Assembly (NCBI GenBank): GCA_020638465.1
Contig: JACKIM010000001.1
Coordinates: 1,145,501-1,209,500 of the forward strand
Reading direction: 5' to 3'
Origin: Geminicoccaceae bacterium
GTDB lineage: Bacteria; Pseudomonadota; Alphaproteobacteria; Geminicoccales; Geminicoccaceae
Length of the DNA stretch: 64,000 nt
The position numbers were made by a program, and so were the translations under genes. The notes beneath the pieces are model-generated. The model was not told the origin of the DNA, made no database searches, and saw only the letters and a program-made list of their open reading frames with translations. This document shows positions 59,525 to 64,000 of this stretch, in pieces. Each line of letters begins with the position of its first letter. The stretch's first letter is position 1.

Positions 59525-60547
59525 ATGGAGCCGGCGGTGCTGATCGGTCATCACGCCCTTGAAGGCTGGCTGGCTCGCGTGCTCCATGCCCGAACGGTCC
59601 GTGTCACCGCGGCGGAGCAGCTTTCGGGCGGAGCCATTCAGGAGAACTGGGGGCTGGAAATCGACCTGGATGGCGAGATGCGCAACCTTGTCCTGCGCAA
59701 GGATTCACCGGCCACCATTGCCGCCAGCCGCAGCCGTGCCGAGGAATACCAACTGTTCGTCGCAGCCCACGCGGCGGGTGTGCGTGTGCCCGAGCCCCTG
59801 GGGTTCTGCGATGATCCGGAGGTGCTCGATGCACCCTTTGCCGTGGTGGAACGGTGCCGGGGTGTGGCCTACGGACCCAGGATTGTCCGTGATCCGTCAT
59901 TGGGCGGGGACCGGCGGGCGCTGGGAGAGGAGCTGGGACGCCAACTCGCCCGCATCCATGCCATTGTTCCCGGCGATGACCTGCAGGCAATCCTCGGTGC
60001 AAGGCCGATTGACCCGGCGCAAGATGTTGTCGCGACGCTCCGGCAATGGCTGGACGGAATGAGCGCCGACAGGCCGGGTCTGGAATGGGCGTTGCGTCAG
60101 GCGGAAATCCATGCGCCGGAGATGGCCGAGACCACACTCACCCATCAGGATTTCCGTACTGGCAATTTTCTCGTCGACGGGCAGGGTCTCACGGCCATCC
60201 TCGATTGGGAATTCGCCGGCTGGTCGGATCCGATGTCCGATATCGGCTGGTTCTGTGCGGAGTGCTGGCGGTTCTCAAGGCCGGACCTCGAAGGCGGGGG
60301 GCTTTGCGAGAGGTCCGACTTCTATCGCGGTTACGAGGCGGAGAGCGGGCGTCCGATCGATGACATACGGGTTCACTGGTGGGAAATCATCGCCCACATT
60401 CGCTGGGCGGTCATTGCCCTGCAGCAGGGCCATCGGCACGCCAGCGGTGAGGAACGCTCCCTGCATCTGGCGTTGACCGGCCGGATGGGCGACGGTCTCG
60501 AACTTGCGGCATTGCGCATGACCCGGCCCGGAGCATTCGCATCATGA
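59525..60547 (+). CDS. APH-fold kinase, LvaA/ACAD10-like
   Basis: 340 residues of the aminoglycoside phosphotransferase superfamily: N-lobe with EQLSGGAIQENWGLEI and NLVLRKDS (ATP Lys), Brenner motif HQDFRTGNFLV, and metal site ILDWEFAGWSDPMSDIGW. In catabolic operons such kinases (LvaA of levulinate catabolism; APH domain of ACAD10/11) phosphorylate the hydroxyl of hydroxyacyl-CoA. It is coupled to the DUF6285 gene by ATGA, as LvaA is paired with LvaB. Not an antibiotic-resistance gene by context. Confidence 0.82.
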   Translation: MEPAVLIGHHALEGWLARVLHARTVRVTAAEQLSGGAIQENWGLEIDLDGEMRNLVLRKDSPATIAASRSRAEEYQLFVAAHAAGVRVPEPLGFCDDPEVLDAPFAVVERCRGVAYGPRIVRDPSLGGDRRALGEELGRQLARIHAIVPGDDLQAILGARPIDPAQDVVATLRQWLDGMSADRPGLEWALRQAEIHAPEMAETTLTHQDFRTGNFLVDGQGLTAILDWEFAGWSDPMSDIGWFCAECWRFSRPDLEGGGLCERSDFYRGYEAESGRPIDDIRVHWWEIIAHIRWAVIALQQGHRHASGEERSLHLALTGRMGDGLELAALRMTRPGAFAS

Positions 60548-60882
60548 CGACACAGGCATTCGATCTCCTTGAGGAGACCGTTTCCACCCTGCGTGAAAAA
60601 ATGGCGCCGCAGGCTCGTGGCGAGATCCGCTATCTGACGCTTCTGACGGCCAACGCGGTGGCGACGGCGGTCCGGGAGCTACGGATGGCAGGACAGCTTG
60701 ATGCGCTGGAACATGCTGTTGCTGCCGACGGCAGGGCGATCCGTGCGGGGAAGCACGACAGGGACGCGGAACTCTATCGGCAGCTCGTTCACGTGGCCGC
60801 CATACGCGCCTGGATCGCCGATCCCGACAACCTCGATGAGCGCGAACGGACGACATTCATCGACGATACGATATATCGCTGA
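60544..60882 (+). CDS. DUF6285 protein, LvaB-like partner of the kinase
   Basis: 112 residues: helical, starts AFDLLEETVSTLREKMAPQA, with RYLTLLTANAVATAVREL in the middle and LYRQLVHVAAIRAWIADPDN at the end. Matches the small DUF6285 family that accompanies APH-fold kinases; LvaB, needed for LvaA activity, is of this kind as far as I recall. ATGA overlap with the kinase. Last gene of the operon, before the bidirectional terminator. Confidence 0.78.
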   Translation: MTTQAFDLLEETVSTLREKMAPQARGEIRYLTLLTANAVATAVRELRMAGQLDALEHAVAADGRAIRAGKHDRDAELYRQLVHVAAIRAWIADPDNLDERERTTFIDDTIYR

Positions 60883-60900
60883 ACGTTCCTGTTCCAGGTG

Positions 60901-60933
60901 AAGAAAAAGGCCCGTCCGGAAGGACGGGCCTTT
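60901..60933. terminator. Bidirectional terminator
   Basis: AAAGGCCCGTCC-GGAA-GGACGGGCCTTT is a perfect 12-bp stem with a tetraloop. It ends the plus-strand operon and, with a T-rich run on the minus strand (TTTTTCTT), the convergent ABC transporter operon. Confidence 0.85.
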
Positions 60934-60959
60934 GGTGTCTGTTGCGACAGGGAGAGATT

Positions 60960-61850
60960 CTACTCCTTGACGGCACCGGTCAGGCTGGAAACATAATATT
61001 CCACAAAGAACGAGTAGAATAGTGCCACCGGGATCGATCCCAGAAGCGCGCCGGCCATCAGAGATCCCCAGTGGTAGACATCCCCCTCCACGAGCTGGGT
61101 CAGAACCGCTACCGGAACGGTCTTCTTCTCGTTCGACTGGATGAATGCCAGTGCGTAGATGAATTCGTTCCAAGACAGTGTGAAGGCGAAGATTCCCGAC
61201 GAAATCAGACCCGGTACCGCGAGGGGAAGGGTGATCTTGGTCAAAATCTGCAAACGGGAGGCACCATCGATCAGGGCACATTCCTCAAGTTCATAAGGTA
61301 TCGACTTGAAGTAGCCGATCAGCAGCCAGGTGCAGAACGGGATGAGGAAAGTGGGATAGGTGAGGATCAGTGCCCATTGGCTATCATAAATGCCGAGATG
61401 GAAGACCATCGTCGCCAGGGGAATGAACAGGATCGACGGAGGTACCAGATAGGCAAGGTAAATCGCCAGCCCTACCCAGTTGGAGCCCTTGAAGCGCAGG
61501 CGCTGGATGGCATAGGCAGCCAATACCGATGCGAAGATCGATACCAGTGTCGATACGATGGCCACCGTCATGGTGGTCATCAACCATGATGGATAGTCCG
61601 TGTCGAACAACAGTTTCTTGACGTTCGCCAAGGTCGGGGAACTGACCCAGAAGGGGTTGTAGTCCTTGTAGTTGTACAGTTCTTCATTGGATTTCAGCGT
61701 GGTGATCGTCATCCAGTAGAAGGGGAAGAGCAACACCACGACGAAGCAGATGAGCGGCGTGTACAGCGTCACGATGCGGCGCGGGAGGCTCTCCCACTGG
61801 ATCATGCCGGTACGTTCGCCCGTGTCTGTTGCAGCGGCTTCCTCAGTCAT
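60960..61850 (-). CDS. ABC sugar transporter permease (CUT1, MalG-like)
   Basis: 296 residues, six spans. The EAA loop reads ELEECALIDGASRLQILTKI and faces the ATPase. The NE-x-N-terminal TLKSNEELYNY and late FTLSWNEFIYAL blocks are typical of MalG-type permeases. The ATG at 61850 overlaps the upstream permease by 8 bases. The ATPase gene is not in the window. Confidence 0.92.
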   Translation of the reverse strand: MTEEAAATDTGERTGMIQWESLPRRIVTLYTPLICFVVVLLFPFYWMTITTLKSNEELYNYKDYNPFWVSSPTLANVKKLLFDTDYPSWLMTTMTVAIVSTLVSIFASVLAAYAIQRLRFKGSNWVGLAIYLAYLVPPSILFIPLATMVFHLGIYDSQWALILTYPTFLIPFCTWLLIGYFKSIPYELEECALIDGASRLQILTKITLPLAVPGLISSGIFAFTLSWNEFIYALAFIQSNEKKTVPVAVLTQLVEGDVYHWGSLMAGALLGSIPVALFYSFFVEYYVSSLTGAVKE

Positions 61851-62796
61851 CGGCACCTCCCTGCTGCCATTTGCGCCGGGCAAGCGCGAAGTAGCTGAAG
61901 ACTGTCGCAGCAATGAGGAAGGGGATCATCGCGACCGCGATGGCCGCTCCTTCGCCAAGCATGCCGCCCGGAATTCCGCGCTGGAAGGCCAGCGTCGCCA
62001 TGAGATGGGTGGAGTTCACCGGTCCGCCGCGGGTGATGGCGTAGACCAGTTGGAAATCCGTGAAGGTGAAGATCACAGAGAAGGTGAGGACCACAGCCAG
62101 GATGGGCATCAGCATCGGAAATGTGACGTGGACGAAGCGCTGCCAGGGCGTGGCGCCATCGAGCATGGCCGCCTCGTAGAGCGACGGCGAGATCGTCTGC
62201 AGCCCGGCCAGAAGGCAGATGGCCACAAACGGGATGCCGCGCCAGATGTTGGCGGCGATCAGCGACATCCTGGCGTTCCAGGGATCACCCAGGAAATTGA
62301 TGTAGTTATCGAGAATGCCGAGCTTGTCCACGAGCACGTAGGAGATGATCGAGAACTGCGGGTCGTATATCCACCAGAATGCGATCGCCGACAGCACCGT
62401 CGGAACGATCCACGGAATGAGAATGATGGCACGCAGAAGCGACTTGAACGGCAAGTGATGATTGAGGAGCAGCGCCAGCCATAGCCCGAGGGCGAATTTC
62501 CCGATGGTCGCCACGACCGTGTAGAGCAGCGTGTTTCCCACCGACATCCAGAAGATCGGATCGTTCCACAGCCAGGCGTAGTTCTCGAAACCGACAAAGT
62601 TGCCCGTTCCGCCAATCCTCGTGTCGGTAAAGGCCAGCCAGATGCCCAACCCGAGAGGATAGGACAGGAACACACCGAGCAATCCCACCGCCGGGATCAG
62701 GCAGATTATGATCAGGAATATCCTGTTGTCGAACAGCCTACTCAGCCAACTATCCTTTGGCCGATCATAAGCCAGCGATTTTGCCGACGTTGCCAC
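61843..62796 (-). CDS. ABC sugar transporter permease (CUT1, MalF/UgpA-like)
   Basis: 317 residues from a GTG at 62796 with GGAGA upstream; a TTG at 62817 is an alternative. Spans begin at FLIIICLIPAVGLLGVFL. EAA loop: SLYEAAMLDGATPWQRFVHV. Forms the channel with the MalG-like partner for carbohydrate uptake. Preceded by a strong hairpin separating it from the binding-protein gene. Confidence 0.9.
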   Translation of the reverse strand: MATSAKSLAYDRPKDSWLSRLFDNRIFLIIICLIPAVGLLGVFLSYPLGLGIWLAFTDTRIGGTGNFVGFENYAWLWNDPIFWMSVGNTLLYTVVATIGKFALGLWLALLLNHHLPFKSLLRAIILIPWIVPTVLSAIAFWWIYDPQFSIISYVLVDKLGILDNYINFLGDPWNARMSLIAANIWRGIPFVAICLLAGLQTISPSLYEAAMLDGATPWQRFVHVTFPMLMPILAVVLTFSVIFTFTDFQLVYAITRGGPVNSTHLMATLAFQRGIPGGMLGEGAAIAVAMIPFLIAATVFSYFALARRKWQQGGADD

Positions 62797-62821
62797 CCCG
62801 TTCTCCGATCTTATCAAGCAT

Positions 62822-62853
62822 GCTGCCCCCGTCCGGTCCCGGGCGGGGGCAGC
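62822..62853 (-). repeat. Intercistronic hairpin between binding protein and permease genes
   Basis: GCTGCCCCCG and CGGGGGCAGC form a perfect 10-bp, all-GC-rich stem with a 12-base loop, just after the binding-protein stop (62878). It lacks a T-tract. Such hairpins protect the upstream mRNA so that binding protein exceeds permease. Confidence 0.6.
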
Positions 62854-62877
62854 GCCATTGACCGTTATTTTCGCGAC

Positions 62878-64000
62878 CTACGACCTGTAGTACCGGCTGG
62901 CGCGACGTTGTGCTTCGGCGGCTGCCTCCTCCGGAGTTGCCTGTCCCGAACACACGGAAGCGACCATCTGAACGATGATGAAATCGGCAAGCGTGGCGGC
63001 ACTCTCCGGACCAAGGCGGCCGGAATACCCATCCCACACGGCATCCTTCATCACGTGCTTGTAGGCTTCGTGCTTCGGGTCGTTGGTCCACACAGGGCTG
63101 GCATCGTAGGCTTGCAACGGATGGTTGAAGTAGCCGATCCCCTTCTCAAGCCATTCGCCATATTGCGGGCTTTCCATCATGAAGGTCAGGTAGGCCTTCG
63201 CCGCATTCGGATACGGAGTGTAGTCGAAGATCATCGAGTTGAAGACGAGGCAGCGCTCGGTGGGGATACCCACGGGACCGACCGGCATGCGCGCATGGAA
63301 GATGTCCTCGGCCAGTGCCTTGATGGCCGGATCTTCCGATGTCTTGGCGGCATAGTACACGGAGATGCCGTTCTGGGTCAGGGAGATTTCCTGGGCGAGG
63401 AAAGCCTTGTTGTTGTTGGCGTCCAGCCAAGAGAGCGTGCCCGGAATGAAGGTCTCGTAAAGCTTCTTGCCATATTCCAGGGCAGCGACCGTCTCGGGGC
63501 TGTCGATGATGAGCTTGCTGTCGTCATCGGCAACCTTGCCGCCATGCGACCACACCAGCCAGTGCGTCCAGGCATTGCCGTCGCCGGGGGCGTTGCCTAC
63601 GGCGAGACCCATGGGTGTGCCATTGGCCTGCAACGCCTTGGCCATTTCGAGGAAACCGTCGACATCGCCGGGAACCTCGCTGAAACCCGCAGCCTCCAGC
63701 ATCGACTTGCGATAGACGATCCGGCCACCCGAGGCGCCAACCGGCATGGCGATCCACTTGCCGGTGTCGGGATCGACGCCATAGCGCTCGGCCAGCGGCC
63801 ACCAGCCACCATATTTCTTTCCGAGATAGGACGTGATGTCACTCAGATCGTGAAGCTTGTCCTTGTAGAGAAACGGATTGTCGGCAAAGCCGATGACGAC
63901 GTCGGGACCGGAGCCGACATTGGCCGCAACGGCCGTCTTCGTCGGTACATCCTCCCAGCCCTCGAACTCCACCTTCACCGGCACGCCCGTTGCTTCGGTG
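62878..64000 (-). CDS. ABC sugar-binding protein, C-terminal part (cut by window edge)
   Basis: At least 374 residues; the N-terminus and signal lie beyond 64000. Type 2 solute-binding fold, MalE/UgpB-like: VPTKTAVAANVGSGPDVVIG, IVYRKSMLEAAGFSEVP and SLTQNGISVYYAA. First gene of the minus-strand ABC operon. Substrate probably a sugar or polyol; not resolvable. Confidence 0.88.
   Translation of the reverse strand, partial: TEATGVPVKVEFEGWEDVPTKTAVAANVGSGPDVVIGFADNPFLYKDKLHDLSDITSYLGKKYGGWWPLAERYGVDPDTGKWIAMPVGASGGRIVYRKSMLEAAGFSEVPGDVDGFLEMAKALQANGTPMGLAVGNAPGDGNAWTHWLVWSHGGKVADDDSKLIIDSPETVAALEYGKKLYETFIPGTLSWLDANNNKAFLAQEISLTQNGISVYYAAKTSEDPAIKALAEDIFHARMPVGPVGIPTERCLVFNSMIFDYTPYPNAAKAYLTFMMESPQYGEWLEKGIGYFNHPLQAYDASPVWTNDPKHEAYKHVMKDAVWDGYSGRLGPESAATLADFIIVQMVASVCSGQATPEEAAAEAQRRASRYYRS

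Noticed and set aside
59525..60547. Aminoglycoside resistance phosphotransferase
   Set aside because: The APH fold is shared, but context (acyl-CoA ligase, ThDP enzyme, DUF6285) points to the acyl-CoA kinase branch.

Overview
The window is a high-GC chromosomal segment of an alphaproteobacterium. The evidence is a TrcR/DUF1013 regulator, which is largely confined to that class, the rplU-rpmA-obgE-proB gene order, a fixGHI-type cluster, two exact TTAA-N7-TTAA boxes of the CtrA type, and alphaproteobacterial-style CheY, GyrA and ComEC proteins. The order cannot be fixed from sequence alone; a Rhodospirillales-like lineage is plausible.

Bases 1-3.7 kb are a mobile-DNA scar between cheY (cut by the window start) and gyrA. 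It holds an IS66 element truncated inside its third gene, a fragment of a VirD4/TraG conjugation coupling protein, an IS1595-family element with a one-base frameshift in its transposase, and an intact ccdAB toxin-antitoxin pair lying directly upstream of gyrA, the gene for the classical CcdB target. From 3.9 to 31.5 kb come mostly housekeeping genes: gyrA; prs-rplY-pth; a LapG-like protease; gltX-gltA; comEC with a small exported protein and a polysaccharide tyrosine kinase; cysS-cimA-trmJ; sfsA-map-radC; a CinA-like protein; a degenerate nuclease; tRNA-Val(UAC); and rplU-rpmA-obgE-proB-DUF2332.

From 31.6 to 50.7 kb lie ccoG-ccoH-ccoI (cbb3 oxidase maturation, with an FNR/FixK-like box and no ccoS), cysK, ppk2, a Baeyer-Villiger-type monooxygenase, a YdcH-like protein, an acyl-CoA synthetase plus FAH-family hydrolase pair, a SPOR-tailed D,D-carboxypeptidase with a CtrA box, a TPR-SH3 protein, glmU, a lipoprotein, an SDR and trcR.

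The catabolic part, 51-61 kb, is the most interesting. A TAXI-TRAP importer and a universal stress protein are followed by a GntR/FCD regulator with a perfect 19-bp palindrome in front of it, an acyl-CoA ligase, an IlvB-like thiamine-diphosphate enzyme, an APH-fold kinase and a DUF6285 protein. The last two resemble the LvaA/LvaB hydroxyacyl-CoA kinase pair of levulinate catabolism, here joined to a ThDP enzyme instead of the LvaC dehydrogenase. I read this as a candidate uncharacterised acid-degradation route: import, CoA activation, C-C bond chemistry, acyl-CoA phosphorylation. Its substrate is unknown. The window ends in a CUT1-type ABC sugar transporter on the minus strand, cut by the right edge.
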